64,000 nt of DNA from NCBI RefSeq assembly GCF_900232995.1, contig NZ_OCVX01000003.1, positions 9,186 through 73,185 of the forward strand, read 5' to 3'. This DNA comes from Mycobacterium simulans (GTDB lineage: Bacteria; Actinomycetota; Actinomycetes; Mycobacteriales; Mycobacteriaceae). Under the pieces are notes generated by a model. That model did no database searches. It was not told where the DNA came from and saw only the letters and a program-made list of their open reading frames with translations. This document shows, piece by piece, positions 8,611 through 18,811 of this stretch (position 1 is its first letter; each line of letters opens with the position of its first letter). A program made the position numbers and the translations under genes.

Positions 8611-10559
8611 ATGTCGTTCGTGGTGGCAGTTCCAGAGGCGCTGGCGGCGGCCGCGTCGGACGTGGCGAACATCGGTTCTGCGCTAAGTGCCGCGAATGCG
8701 GCGGCAGCCGCCGGCACGACGGGGCTGCTGGCCGCCGGTGCCGATGAGGTCTCTGCCGCCGTGGCGTCGCTGTTTTCCGGTCACGCTGTGAGCTATCAGC
8801 AGGTGGCCGCACAGGCGACGGCATTTCACGATCAGTTTGTCCAGGCGTTGACCGGCGCTGGCGGCTCGTATGCCCTCACCGAGGTCGCCAACGTTCAGCA
8901 GAACCTGCTCAACGCGGTCAACGCGCCCACCCAGGCGCTGCTCGGCCGCCCACTGATCGGCGACGGTGCGGCCGGCACCGCAACCAACCCCAACGGACAA
9001 GATGGCGGTCTGCTGTTCGGCAACGGGGGCGCCGGCTACAACGGCAGCGCCACCCCCGCAATGGCCGGCGGCAACGGCGGCAACGCCGGATTGATCGGCA
9101 ACGGCGGAGCTGGTGGGGCCGGCGGAGCCGGCGCGGCCGGTGGCGCCGGCGGTAACGGCGGCTGGTTGTATGGCAGCGGCGGAAGCGGCGGCATCGGCGG
9201 GAATGCGATCATCGCGGGCGGTGCCGGCGGCAACGGGGGCGCTGGCGGCGCCGCCGGGTTGTGGGGCAGCGGGGGCAGTGGCGGCCAGGGCGGCAACGGC
9301 CTGACCGGCAACGACGGCGCCAACCCCACTCCCGTCACAAACCCAGCGCTCAATGGCGCCAACGGCGACAGCAATATACTTTCCCAGAACGGAACCAGTG
9401 TCACAGGAGAGAACGGCGGCGACGGCACGGCAGGGGGGATCGGTGTCAATGGCGGCGCTGGCGGCCCTGGCGGCGACGCCAATCTCAACGCGAACAACAC
9501 GTCGATTGCCCAGGCAGGTAACGGCGGACACGGCGCCACCGGCGGTGATGGCGGTGCCAACGGCGGCGCGGGCGGCACCGGCGGGCGGGCCGCATCCTCC
9601 GGCGCCTCCTTCGGCGGTGACGGCGGTACCGGCGGTGCTGGCGGTACCGGCACGAACGGCCAGGCCGGCGGTGCTGGCGGCGCCGGAGGTGCCGGCGGTC
9701 GCGGCGGGTGGCTGGTCGGCAGCGGCGGCAACGGCGGCAACGGCGGCAACGGCGCCGCCGGCGGAAACGGCGACATGGGCGGTAACGGGGGTGCCGGTGG
9801 CTTCACCACCGCCAACCAGAATGGTAACAACGCCGCAGGCACCCAGGCATTCGGAGGCGATGGCGGCAACGGCGGCAACGGCGGTAGCGGCGGTACCGGC
9901 GGGCACGGAGGCGCGGGCGGCTCCGGCGGTGCGGGCGGCGCCGGCGGCTGGCTGATCGGTACAGGCGGCAACGGCGGCAACGGGGGGGTCGGGGGCGGGG
10001 GGGGTGGGGGGGGGGGGGGGGGGGGCGCCCACCCCGGCCTCCACGGCAACCACGGCGGGCAAGGCCTTGGCCGGCGCGGGCCCGGGAGGAACATCCGCGG
10101 GCCCCGGGGGCCAGGGGGGCCCCCCCGGCCCCGCGGCGCCCGGGGGGCCGCGCGTGCCCCGGGGGGCCCCCGGTGGGTGGTGTGGGCGGCGGAGGTGGCG
10201 TGGGCGGCGACGGCGCCGTCGGCGGCAACGCATTTAGCCCGATTCTCGGGGCCCACGGCGGTAATGGCGGCGCCGGTGGCGACGCCGGTCATGGCGGAGC
10301 CGGCGGCGACGGGGGTGACGGCGGGCAGGCCGGCACCGGCGGACGCGGCGGGTTGCTGGCCGGTCTGCAGGGCAACTCCGGCAATGGCGGCGGGGGCGGC
10401 GCCGGCGGCGCCGGCGGCGCCCATGGCACCCCCGGCAGCGGACAAGCGGGCGGCATCGGCACCGGCGACTTTACCAGTACAAACGGCGATCTCGGTGCCG
10501 ACGGCCTCGGCGGCGACGCCTTCAATGGCACCCGCGGCAGTGACGGCACGCCGGGCTAA
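8611..10559 (+). pseudogene. PE_PGRS family gene with a frameshift in the PGRS region (PE_PGRS51 position)
   Basis: Residues 1-95 are a canonical PE domain ([22 protein letters not shown]), followed by the linker [32 protein letters not shown] and long GGAGGN repeats. The reading frame is lost in a G/C-rich stretch at about 9987-10175. The PGRS frame resumes in another phase (clear from about 10173) and ends DGTPG at 10559. The original frame runs on to 10635 only as Arg/Pro-rich nonsense. PE proteins are exported by type VII secretion. The position after trmL matches PE_PGRS51. The defect may be a sequencing error, so the gene may be intact in the organism. Confidence 0.85.
10006..10025 (+). 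repeat. G20 homopolymer inside the PE_PGRS gene
   Basis: Twenty consecutive G follow an 8-G run and a single T. Nearby are further long C and G runs up to 10175. This is where the PGRS reading frame breaks. It is either a basecalling or assembly artefact or, less likely, a slippage-prone tract. Confidence 0.9.
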
Positions 10560-11204
10560 TTACCAGCTGTCCCAGTGCGTCAGGCTCTCGGCGGGCAACC
10601 GCTTAGCCGGCCGGAAGTCGGTGCCTTTGGTATAGGCAATCGGAAACAGCCCGCCCTGGCTGTATTCGTCGTAGGGAATGCCGAGCACCTCGGCCACCTT
10701 GCGCTCGCCGTTGTCGAGCAGATGCAGGGTCGTCCAGCACGAGCCCAAGCCGCGGGAGCGCAGCGCCAAGCAGAAGCTCCAGACCGCGGGGAACAGCGAG
10801 GCCCAAAATGACACACCACCCAACGGTGAGTTGTTTTCGCGGCCTTGCAGGCACGGGACCATCAGGACCGGCGCCTCCTGCATGTGCTCGGCGAGATAGG
10901 TCGCCGAGTCACGAACACGGCCCATGCGTTCGCCGCGTGTGTCGCCTTCGGTGTAGCTGGGCGCGGGCGAGCTTAGGTAGCCACGGGCGTTGGCGAGATA
11001 GACGTCGGCGATCGCCTTCTTCTTGTCGGCATCCTCGACGAAAACCCATTGCCAGCCTTGCGCGTTGGAGCCGGTGGGCGCCTGCAGCGCTAAGTCAAGG
11101 CAGTCCATCAGCACCTCGCGCGGCACCGGCTTATCGAAATCCAGGCGTTTACGGACCGAGCGGGTGGTGCGCAGGACTTCGTCGACGGACAAATTGAGGG
11201 TCAT
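10560..11204 (-). CDS. Nitroreductase-family FMN oxidoreductase (Rv3368c-like)
   Basis: A 214-residue nitroreductase-fold protein. It begins with a short helix and the FMN-phosphate motif [12 protein letters not shown] (about 12-23). It then has [23 protein letters not shown], the family's flavin-binding region, and a late GLGSCWTT motif. Such enzymes reduce nitro or quinone substrates, or desaturate, with NAD(P)H. It matches the Rv3368c position and length. It is divergent from the PPOX-like gene, with only 23 bases between starts, so the two share a promoter region. Confidence 0.9.
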   Translation of the reverse strand: MTLNLSVDEVLRTTRSVRKRLDFDKPVPREVLMDCLDLALQAPTGSNAQGWQWVFVEDADKKKAIADVYLANARGYLSSPAPSYTEGDTRGERMGRVRDSATYLAEHMQEAPVLMVPCLQGRENNSPLGGVSFWASLFPAVWSFCLALRSRGLGSCWTTLHLLDNGERKVAEVLGIPYDEYSQGGLFPIAYTKGTDFRPAKRLPAESLTHWDSW

Positions 11205-11227
11205 GTGGCGAGGCTACATTCGGCCAT

Positions 11228-11638
11228 ATGAGCGTCGAACTGACACAAGAGGTTTCCAGCAGGCTCACGTCGGACCACTACGGGTGGCTGACCACCGTGA
11301 CGAAATCGGGACAACCCGTACCGCGGCTGGTGTGGTTCTACTTCGATGGGTCCGACCTGACGGTGTACACCATGCCGCAAGCGGCCAAGGTCGCCCACGT
11401 CAAAGCGCATCCCGAGGTCAGCCTGAACCTGGACTCGGATGGCAATGGCGGCGGGATCGTCGTCGTGGGCGGGACCGCCGCGGTGGTGGCCACCGATGTC
11501 GACTGCCGCGAAGACGGGCCGTACTGGGCCAAGTACCGCGAGGACGCCGCGAAATTCGGTCTGACCGAGGCGATAGCCAGCTACAGCACCCGGCTGAAGA
11601 TCACTCCGACCCGGGTGTGGACTGGGCCAACGGGCTAG
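11228..11638 (+). CDS. PPOX-class F420/FMN-dependent protein (Rv3369-like)
   Basis: A 136-residue split-barrel flavin/F420-binding protein. The N-terminal HYGWLTTVTKSGQPVPRLVWFYFDGSDLTVYT is the family signature, followed by VKAHPEVSLNLDSDGNGG. The C-terminus ITPTRVWTGPTG is typical of TIGR03667-like members. Biochemical roles in the family include F420-dependent reductases; the substrate here is unknown. It is divergent from the nitroreductase gene. Confidence 0.85.
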   Translation: MSVELTQEVSSRLTSDHYGWLTTVTKSGQPVPRLVWFYFDGSDLTVYTMPQAAKVAHVKAHPEVSLNLDSDGNGGGIVVVGGTAAVVATDVDCREDGPYWAKYREDAAKFGLTEAIASYSTRLKITPTRVWTGPTG

Positions 11639-11711
11639 GCGCTGTCGCCGAACCTGCGCTCACCGCGAAAAATTGACCGGAATTTCGCGCTGAGTTCAGG
11701 CTCGGCGCGGG

Positions 11712-12545
11712 CTAGTCGTGGTCGGTCGATAGCGAGACGGTCCGCCACGCAGCGATGTCGGCTTTCAGCTCCTTGATCTTTTGCTCGACCGCTTGGACAC
11801 AGTCGGTGCCCAGCAGCAGGTGCACCGGCGGCTCGGGCGCGGAAGCTATGTCGACGATGGCCGAGGCCGCCTTGACCGGGTCGCCGGGCTGGGCGTGGTT
11901 GACATCAAGGGCGTGGGCACGCATCGCCCCGGCGGTGGATTCGTAGTCCGCGATCACGGTCTGTTCGGTTCCGAGGCTGGATGCGTCGAGGAAATCGGTA
12001 CGGAAGTAGCCCGGTTCGACGATGGTGACGTGGATGCCTAGCGGCTTGACCTCCTTGGCGAGCGCTTCGCTGAATCCTTCGAGGGCGAACTTGGTGGAGT
12101 TGTAGATGCCCCAGCCGGGTGAGCCGAGCAGTCCGCCGACCGAGCTGATGTTGATGATGTGGCCGGAACGTTGACGGCGCATGACCGGAAGCACGGCGCG
12201 CTGGACGGTCAGGGCGCCGAATACGTTGACCTCGTAGACAGCGCGCACGGCGGCGTCAGAAGCCTCCTCAACCGCACCAAGCAGCCCGCGCCCGGCGTTG
12301 TTGACCAGCACGTCGATGCCGCCGAAGTTGTCGATGGCGGCTTTTACCGCCTGGGTCACTTGGTCGGCGTTGGTGACGTCGAGGTCGACGGGGAGTAGTG
12401 CGTCCCCGGCGTCGGGAAGCTGGGTGCGGATCTGGTCGGCGTGCCGCGCGGTCGCGACCACCCGATCGCCCTGGCTCAGGATCGCGCGTGCGATCTCGAG
12501 CCCGAACCCACGCGAGGCGCCGGTGAGAAACCAAACCTTGGACAC
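11712..12545 (-). CDS. Short-chain dehydrogenase/reductase
   Basis: A 277-residue classical SDR. The cofactor motif TGASRGFG lies at residues 8-15, NNAG near 87, the catalytic Ser in NISSVGG and the YNSTK active site (YxxxK) near 151-155. The absence of an acidic residue after the second strand (VVATARHADQ) suggests NADP(H). It belongs to the common SDR05C-like group with a C-terminal extension. I do not recall a gene here in M. tuberculosis between Rv3369 and dnaE2, so it is either an insertion or a loss there. The substrate cannot be inferred. Confidence 0.88.
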   Translation of the reverse strand: MSKVWFLTGASRGFGLEIARAILSQGDRVVATARHADQIRTQLPDAGDALLPVDLDVTNADQVTQAVKAAIDNFGGIDVLVNNAGRGLLGAVEEASDAAVRAVYEVNVFGALTVQRAVLPVMRRQRSGHIINISSVGGLLGSPGWGIYNSTKFALEGFSEALAKEVKPLGIHVTIVEPGYFRTDFLDASSLGTEQTVIADYESTAGAMRAHALDVNHAQPGDPVKAASAIVDIASAPEPPVHLLLGTDCVQAVEQKIKELKADIAAWRTVSLSTDHD

Positions 12546-12627
12546 CTCGCCATGCTAGGTGAGCGTGCGTGTTTGTACGCGGCACGCCGACAGTTGCTGG
12601 CATTGTGCGCACCTTCGCGCGGGGTGT

Positions 12628-15600
12628 TCAGCGGAAATCGCGCGACTTGGACCCCACCGTCAGGCTGATGCGACCCATCCGCTCAGCCACGACGGTGACC
12701 GCGCCGCTGGCGTTTTGGACCTGACCGCGGATCAACAGCGCCGCCGCTGTGTTCGCCAGCTTGCGGTGCCGCGCCCACACCCCCGGCGTGCACAGCACGT
12801 TGACCATCCCGGTTTCGTCCTCGAGGTTGATGAACGTCACCCCTTGCGCCGTCCCGGGTCTCTGCCGATGGGTCACCGCCCCAGCGATCAGCACCCGGTC
12901 ACCGTCGGGCACGCCTAGCAGCGCATCGGCGGGCAGCACCCCCCTCGCGTCCAGGTCTGCCCGCAGGAACTGCGTCGGATAACTGTCCGGGGAAATGCCG
13001 GTGGCCCACACGTCGGCAGCGGCCAACTCCAGTTCGCTCATGCCCGGCAACACCGGGATGTGCGACGACGAGGCCACCCCAGGTAACCGGTCCGGCCGTT
13101 GGGTGGCCGCAGCCCCGGCAGCCCACAGCGCCTCCCGCCGCGACATGCCAAAGCAGCCCAGCGCTCCGGCCGTCGCCAACGCTTCGGTCTGCGGCACGCT
13201 CAACTGCACCCGGGACGTCAGGTCCAGCAGAGAGGTGAGCGGGCCGTTGGCTTTTCGTTCGTCGGCCAGCTTCTCGGCGAGATCCTGGCCGATATGGCGG
13301 ACGGCGGCCAGACCGAGACGGACTTCCGTCCCAACGTTCTCGAGGGTGGCGTGCGCCAGGCTGGCGTTGACGTCGGCTCCGCGCACCACCACGCCGTGCC
13401 GGCGCGCGTCGGCCACCAGCGACTGCGGTGAATAGAAACCCATCGGCTGGGCGCGCAGCAGCGCCGCACAGAACGCCGCCGGGTGGTGCAGCTTGAACCA
13501 CGACGAGTAGAACACCAGCGAGGCGAAGGACAGCGCATGGCTCTCGGGGAAACCGAAATTGGCGAATGCCTCCAGCTTTTCGTAGATCCGGTCGATCAGC
13601 TCGTCATCGGCGCCGTGCAGCCTGCGCATGCCGTCGTAGAACCGGCCGCGCAGCCGTCGCATGCGTTCGGCGGAGCGCTTGGACCCCATGGCGCGCCTCA
13701 GTTGGTCGGCCTCGGCGGCGGAGAAGCCGGCGCAGTCGACCGCCAGCTGCATCAGCTGCTCCTGAAACAGTGGCACTCCCAGGGTCTTTCGCAATGCCGA
13801 TGCCATGGACGGGTGTTCGTAGACGACCGGGTCGATGCCGTTGCGGCGCCGGATGTACGGGTGCACCGACCCGCCCTGGATGGGCCCGGGACGAACCAGC
13901 GCACCCTCCACCACCAGGTCGTAGAACTCCCGCGGCTTAAGCCGCGGCAGCGTGGCCATCTGCGCCCGCGACTCCACCTGGAACACGCCGACGGAATCGG
14001 CGCGGGCCAGCATCTCGTACACCGCCGGTTCGGAGAGGTCGAGGCGGGCCAGATCCACCTCGATGCCCTTGTGCTCGGCCACCAGGTCTATCGCATAATG
14101 CAGCGCCGAGAGCATGCCCAGCCCCAGCAGGTCGAACTTCACCAAACCGATTGCCGCACAGTCGTCTTTGTCCCATTGCAGGACGCTGCGATTCTCCATG
14201 CGGGCCCACTCCACCGGGCACACGTCGGCGATCGGACGGTCACAGATCACCATGCCGCCGGAATGAATACCCATATGCCGCGGCAGATTCCGGATCTGGG
14301 TCGCCAGGTCGATCACCTGCTCGGGTATGTCCTCGATATCGGGAGACTGGCCATTCGAATCTGAGCCAAGCCCCTTCCAGTGACTGATCTGCTTGCTCCA
14401 CGCATCCTGCTGACCCTGCGAGAAGCCAAGGGCGCGGGCCATGTCGCGCACGGCGCTGCGCCCCCGGTAGGTGATGACATTGGCGACCTGGGCGGCGTAG
14501 TCCCGGCCATATTTATCGTAGACGTACTGGATGACCTTTTCCCGCTCATCCGACTCGATGTCGATGTCGATGTCGGGTGGCCCGTCGCGGGCCGGCGAGA
14601 GGAAGCGCTCGAACAGCAGCTCGTTGGCTATCGGATCGACAGCGGTGACGCCGAGGGCAAAACAGACCGCGGAGTTGGCCGCCGATCCCCTGCCCTGACA
14701 CAAGATGTTGTTCTCCCGGCAGAACCGCGTGATGTCGTGCACCACCAGGAAATAGCCCGGGAACCTCAGTTGCGCAATGACTTTCAGCTCATGATCGATT
14801 TGAGCGTACGCTTTCGATGCCCGCTCCGGCGGCCCGTAGCGATCCCGGGCGCCCGCCAGGACCAACGACCGCAGCCAGCTGTCCTCGGTGTGCCCATCGG
14901 GCACGTCGAACGGCGGCAGCTGCGGCGCGATGAGCGCCAGCCCGAATGCGCACTGCTCGCCAAGGTCGGCGGCGGCGGTCACCACCTCGGGGCGCTGCGC
15001 GAACAGCCGGGCCATCTCCTCCCCGGAGCGCAGGTGCGAGCCGCCCAGCGGAGCCAGCCACCCTGCGGCAGAGTCCAGGGACTGTCGGGCCCGGATGGCA
15101 CCCATCGCCATGGCCCGCCGACGGCGCGACGGATGGGCGAAATGCGCTCCGGTAGTGGCGACGACCCCGACACCGAAGCACGGCGCCAGCTCGGCCAGCA
15201 CCGCGTTGTGTTCGTCGTCGAGCGGTTGACCATGATGGGTCAACTCGATGCTGACCCGGCTGGCGCCGAACCGGTCCACAAGATCGGCCAGCGCCCGCCG
15301 CGCCGCGTCCGGGCCACCCTCGGAAAACGCCCGCCGCACATGACCTTTCCGGCAGCCCGTCAGAATGTGCCAGTGCCCGCCGGCCGCCTCGGTCAGCGCG
15401 TCGTAGTCGTACCGCAGCTTGCCCTTCTCGCCGCCGGCAAGATGCGCCGCGGCCAGCTGCCGCGACAACCGTCGGTAGCCTTCCGGACCGCGGGCCAGCA
15501 CCAGCAGGTGGGGGCCAGGTGGATCCGGCTGCTCGGTCCGAGCCTCGGATTCCAGCGACAGCTCAGCGCCGAATATGGTACGCACGCCGAGCTCCGCGGC

Positions 15601-15933
15601 CGCTTCGGCGAACCGCACCGCGCCGTACAGGCCGTTGTGATCGGTCAGCGCCAGGGCGCGCAGATCCAGCCGGGCGGCCTCTTCGATCAGCTCCTCCGGT
15701 GTGCTGGCCCCATCGAGAAAGCTGTACGCCGAATGCGCATGCAACTCGGCATATGGGATGGACGAGCCGACCTTCCGGTCCTGCCCGGGAGGCTGATACG
15801 TCCCGCGCTTGCGCGACAACGGGCCCTCGTCTAGCGCCGGCTCGGCGGCAACCGGTGCACCGGCATGGCGCGGCTTGCCGTCGAGAAGCCGCTCCATCTC
15901 CGCCCAGCTCGGCGGCCCGTTACCCCAGCCCAC
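12628..15933 (-). CDS. dnaE2: Error-prone DNA polymerase III alpha subunit DnaE2
   Basis: A 1101-residue DnaE2-type polymerase. The N-terminal PHP domain starts YAELHAHSAYSFLDGAS (about 60-75). The polymerase core includes GRGSAANSAVCFALGVT and the catalytic PDIDIDIESDER near 450. Helix-hairpin-helix and OB-fold regions follow, including GAVTHRQRPGTAQGVTFINLEDETG. In mycobacteria DnaE2 performs mutagenic translesion synthesis with ImuA' and ImuB, both present at 29.3-31.5 kb. The gene is slightly longer than the H37Rv product. A LexA-type SOS box sits 12 bases before the chosen start, consistent with DNA-damage induction. Confidence 0.95.
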   Translation of the reverse strand: MGWGNGPPSWAEMERLLDGKPRHAGAPVAAEPALDEGPLSRKRGTYQPPGQDRKVGSSIPYAELHAHSAYSFLDGASTPEELIEEAARLDLRALALTDHNGLYGAVRFAEAAAELGVRTIFGAELSLESEARTEQPDPPGPHLLVLARGPEGYRRLSRQLAAAHLAGGEKGKLRYDYDALTEAAGGHWHILTGCRKGHVRRAFSEGGPDAARRALADLVDRFGASRVSIELTHHGQPLDDEHNAVLAELAPCFGVGVVATTGAHFAHPSRRRRAMAMGAIRARQSLDSAAGWLAPLGGSHLRSGEEMARLFAQRPEVVTAAADLGEQCAFGLALIAPQLPPFDVPDGHTEDSWLRSLVLAGARDRYGPPERASKAYAQIDHELKVIAQLRFPGYFLVVHDITRFCRENNILCQGRGSAANSAVCFALGVTAVDPIANELLFERFLSPARDGPPDIDIDIESDEREKVIQYVYDKYGRDYAAQVANVITYRGRSAVRDMARALGFSQGQQDAWSKQISHWKGLGSDSNGQSPDIEDIPEQVIDLATQIRNLPRHMGIHSGGMVICDRPIADVCPVEWARMENRSVLQWDKDDCAAIGLVKFDLLGLGMLSALHYAIDLVAEHKGIEVDLARLDLSEPAVYEMLARADSVGVFQVESRAQMATLPRLKPREFYDLVVEGALVRPGPIQGGSVHPYIRRRNGIDPVVYEHPSMASALRKTLGVPLFQEQLMQLAVDCAGFSAAEADQLRRAMGSKRSAERMRRLRGRFYDGMRRLHGADDELIDRIYEKLEAFANFGFPESHALSFASLVFYSSWFKLHHPAAFCAALLRAQPMGFYSPQSLVADARRHGVVVRGADVNASLAHATLENVGTEVRLGLAAVRHIGQDLAEKLADERKANGPLTSLLDLTSRVQLSVPQTEALATAGALGCFGMSRREALWAAGAAATQRPDRLPGVASSSHIPVLPGMSELELAAADVWATGISPDSYPTQFLRADLDARGVLPADALLGVPDGDRVLIAGAVTHRQRPGTAQGVTFINLEDETGMVNVLCTPGVWARHRKLANTAAALLIRGQVQNASGAVTVVAERMGRISLTVGSKSRDFR

Positions 15934-15945
15934 ACCCCCAGTCTA

Positions 15946-15961
15946 TCGAAAGTTTGTTCGA
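15946..15961 (-). promoter_or_regulatory. LexA (SOS) box upstream of dnaE2
   Basis: The 16-base site tcgaaagtttgttcga matches the mycobacterial SOS box TCGAAC-N4-GTTCGA at 11 of 12 fixed positions. It lies immediately upstream of the dnaE2 start codon. Confidence 0.88.
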
Positions 15962-16134
15962 TTGCCGAGGGATTGCCGAGGGGTTGTGGATGCGCAGCAC
16001 GTCCAGGCGACTCTAAAGGCGCCGTTAAACACATCTTCAACCACTAAACACATTGTTTACTTTGCAGGTGTACCGTTTCCCCGGGTTGGGACGGATACTG
16101 GTACGCATTCAAAAATTGACGGTGGGGACTTGTC

Positions 16135-17424
16135 ATGGCAAAACTGACGACATTGGATGCTGGCCTCCTCGGCGCTAATGATCCGGATCGGCACGCGAGC
16201 ATGGCGATCAGCGCGGTCGCCATCGTCAACGGCACAGCCCCCCACTTTGATGATTTCAAAAGCCTTCTGGCAGAACGGATTAAGTCCGTACCACGGTATG
16301 CACAGGTACCTCGGTTCGATCTAGCCCAACACATACAACGGGTGGCACTCCCCCGACCAGGCGACGAAGGGGAACTGTTCCGGGCTATCGCTCATGCACT
16401 GGAACGTCCCATCGACATGGACCGCCCGCTGTGGGAGTGCTGGATCATCGAGGGTCTCAACGACAATCGGTGGGCGATCTTGATGAAGATCCACCACAGC
16501 ATGGCCAACAGCATTTCGGCGGCCCAGCTGCTCACCCTGCTCTGCGACGATGTCGATACCGAAGCGTTCGCCAATCACCCTGCTGTTCAACATGTTCCGC
16601 GATCAAGCGTAGATACGCCGAGCTGGACCGACGCCCTGTTACGAACCCCCGCAACCATCTTCAAGGCGGCAGCGCAGGCCGTTACCTGGCCATTGGCATG
16701 GATAGCGCCGACGAGTCCGGCCACAACCAGGCGGCGCTACCGCACTGTGCGAATTCCTCGCGCCGCCGTCGACGCGGTGAGTCGCAAGTTCGGCGTGACC
16801 GCCAATGACGTTGCTCTGGCTGCCATTACCGAGGGCTTCCGGACCGTTCTGCTGCGGCGCGGCGAACAACCACGTGCGGACTCACTGCGCACCATCTCGG
16901 CAATGCTTCCCTATCTTCCCGTCGAACATGACGACCCCGTCACACAATTGCGGACTGTGCACAACCGGCTTAATCGCAATGACCAGCGCCAATTCGGCGA
17001 TCTATCGGCGTACATGCCATTTACATTGTGCGCCAAGGTGTTTCAGACACTGACTCGACTACCGCAGCGTGGCGGCGTGGCGCTGGCGACCAACACAGCC
17101 GGCCCTCGCCAACGGTTACGGCTCATGGGCCAAAGGATGGACCAGTTGCTGCCGATCCCGCCGACGGCCCTGCAGCTGAGCACCGGGGTCGCGGTACTGA
17201 GCTACGGCGACGAGCTGGTGTTCGGCCTCACCGCCGACTACAACGCCGCGCTCGACCTGGAGCAGCTTGCCGCCGGGATCGAGCTGGGCATGGCGCGTCT
17301 AGTGGCACATAGCCAAGACTCCGTCCTGCTGTTCAGTAGGGACGGCCGCAGGCGTTCATCCCGCCCCGCGGCCAGCGGCGCACAACGGCGGACGTTTGCG
17401 CCGCCCGCGGGCGCGCGACGCTGA
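16135..17424 (+). CDS. WS/DGAT-type acyltransferase, TGS-like (Rv3371-like)
   Basis: A 429-residue member of the wax ester synthase/diacylglycerol acyltransferase family, which makes triacylglycerol or wax esters. It starts MAKLTTLDAGLLGANDPDRHASM. Residues 60-120 hold RFDLAQHIQRVALPRPGDEGELF and RPLWECWIIEGL. The active-site block reads HHSMANS at 120-126, where the family normally has HHxxxDG: both histidines are kept but Asp-Gly is Asn-Ser. The C-terminal half keeps ANDVALAAITEGFR and the NTAGPR-like region. It starts 201 bases from the divergent dnaE2. Activity is plausible but should not be assumed. Confidence 0.85.
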   Translation: MAKLTTLDAGLLGANDPDRHASMAISAVAIVNGTAPHFDDFKSLLAERIKSVPRYAQVPRFDLAQHIQRVALPRPGDEGELFRAIAHALERPIDMDRPLWECWIIEGLNDNRWAILMKIHHSMANSISAAQLLTLLCDDVDTEAFANHPAVQHVPRSSVDTPSWTDALLRTPATIFKAAAQAVTWPLAWIAPTSPATTRRRYRTVRIPRAAVDAVSRKFGVTANDVALAAITEGFRTVLLRRGEQPRADSLRTISAMLPYLPVEHDDPVTQLRTVHNRLNRNDQRQFGDLSAYMPFTLCAKVFQTLTRLPQRGGVALATNTAGPRQRLRLMGQRMDQLLPIPPTALQLSTGVAVLSYGDELVFGLTADYNAALDLEQLAAGIELGMARLVAHSQDSVLLFSRDGRRRSSRPAASGAQRRTFAPPAGARR

Positions 17425-17464
17425 CCCCGCATTCCCCGCGTTGACCACCGTGAGAAGGTGGGTC

Positions 17465-18676
17465 GTGCGCAAACTGGGGCCGGTCACCATCGACCCGCGC
17501 CGCCACGACGCGGTGCTGTTCGACGCCGCGTTGGACGTCCCCCCGGATAGCAGGGCGTCGCTGGCCGTGCGCCTACGCGAAGTCGGCGTCGGCACCGGCG
17601 TCTTCGCGTCAGCCGGTGGCGCATTGGTTGAGGCGGCCGATCGGCTGTCCGCCCGGCCGGGCCGATCCGTGGTCATCGCCACCGACGCGGCCAGTGTGGC
17701 TGCCGCGCGCGACGCAGGGTTCGCGTTGGTAATCGGTGTAGACCCAACCGGACACCGCGATGCGCTCCGCGGCGACGGCGCCGACACGATAGTCGCCGAC
17801 CTCGGTGAGGTCAGCGTCCGAACCGGGGACCGGCGAATGTCTGAGCTTCCCGATGCATTGCAGGCCCTCGGCCGGGCCGACGGCCTCACCGCCCGGCAGC
17901 CCGCGGTGTTCTTCGACTTCGACGGCACGCTGTCGGACATCGTCAACGATCCCGACTCGGCCAGGCCCGCGCCCGGTGCGGCCGAAGCGCTCCAGAAGTT
18001 AGCCACGCGTTGCCCGGTCGCGGTTCTGTCTGGCCGGGATCTCGCCGATGTGTCCCGGCGGGTGGGCCTGCCCGGCATTTGGTACGCCGGCAGCCATGGA
18101 TTCGAGCTGACGGCACCCGATGGCACGCACCATCAAAACGACGCCGCGGCGGCCGCCATACCGGTGCTGGAACGGGCGGCCGGGGAGCTACGCGAACAGC
18201 TCGGGTCAATTCCCGGTGTTGTGGTGGAGCACAAGCGCTTTGGTGTCGCCGTCCACTATCGCAACGCGGCGCGCGACAGGATCGGAGAGGCGGTTGCGGC
18301 GGTCCGTGCGGCGGGGCAACGCCATGGGCTGCGGGTGACGACGGGCCGTGAAGTCATCGAGCTGCGTCCGGATATCGACTGGGACAAGGGCAAAACGCTT
18401 CGCTGGGTAATCGATAACCTGCACAGTGCCCCCGGGGAAGGCCCTGCTCCGCTGGTGCCGATCTATCTGGGCGACGACATCACCGACGAGGACGCGTTTG
18501 ACGCCGTCCGCAATTATGACGTTCAAGGTGTTCCAATTGTGGTGCGGCACACCGATGATGGCGACCGCGCCACCGCCGCCCTGTTCGCGCTTGACAGTCC
18601 CGCACGGGCCGTCGAGTTCACCGACCGGCTGGCTCGTCAGCTCGGCAGCGGTCGCGAAGGGGATCTCGGCCGCTAG
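17465..18676 (+). CDS. otsB2: Trehalose-6-phosphate phosphatase OtsB2
   Basis: Converts trehalose-6-phosphate to trehalose in the OtsA-OtsB pathway. The GTG at 17465 is preferred because it aligns with the recalled H37Rv start (RKLGPVTIDPRRHDAVLFD) and avoids overlap with the acyltransferase. The extra N-terminal domain of mycobacterial OtsB2 covers about 1-130. The HAD phosphatase domain then has motif I FDFDGTLSD, motif II AVLSGRDLADV, and motif III/IV region KGKTLRW with GDDITDEDAFD. All catalytic aspartates are present. In M. tuberculosis OtsB2 is essential because trehalose-6-phosphate build-up is toxic. Confidence 0.95.
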   Translation: MRKLGPVTIDPRRHDAVLFDAALDVPPDSRASLAVRLREVGVGTGVFASAGGALVEAADRLSARPGRSVVIATDAASVAAARDAGFALVIGVDPTGHRDALRGDGADTIVADLGEVSVRTGDRRMSELPDALQALGRADGLTARQPAVFFDFDGTLSDIVNDPDSARPAPGAAEALQKLATRCPVAVLSGRDLADVSRRVGLPGIWYAGSHGFELTAPDGTHHQNDAAAAAIPVLERAAGELREQLGSIPGVVVEHKRFGVAVHYRNAARDRIGEAVAAVRAAGQRHGLRVTTGREVIELRPDIDWDKGKTLRWVIDNLHSAPGEGPAPLVPIYLGDDITDEDAFDAVRNYDVQGVPIVVRHTDDGDRATAALFALDSPARAVEFTDRLARQLGSGREGDLGR

Positions 18677-18811
18677 TCGAGCAGCCACCGTCCGCCAGGG
18701 CGCACGGTCGCAGTTTGGTCAAAATGCCGCATCCCGCAACCTCGTCGTGATATCCATGATCCAAGTTGACATTCGTCAAGACATGCGTCAAACAATGCCT
18801 AGGAGGCACCG

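Noticed and set aside
8683..10445. Long minus-strand open frames antisense to the first PE_PGRS gene
   Set aside because: They are Pro/Ala-rich mirror images of GGX repeats, with no family motifs; a composition artefact.
10170..10635. Extension of the first PE_PGRS frame to 10635
   Set aside because: It becomes Arg/Pro-rich after the G20 tract and overlaps the nitroreductase gene; the PGRS frame resumes in another phase and ends at 10559.
14380..15834. 484-codon plus-strand frame inside dnaE2
   Set aside because: Fully antisense to a clear polymerase gene and without recognisable domains.
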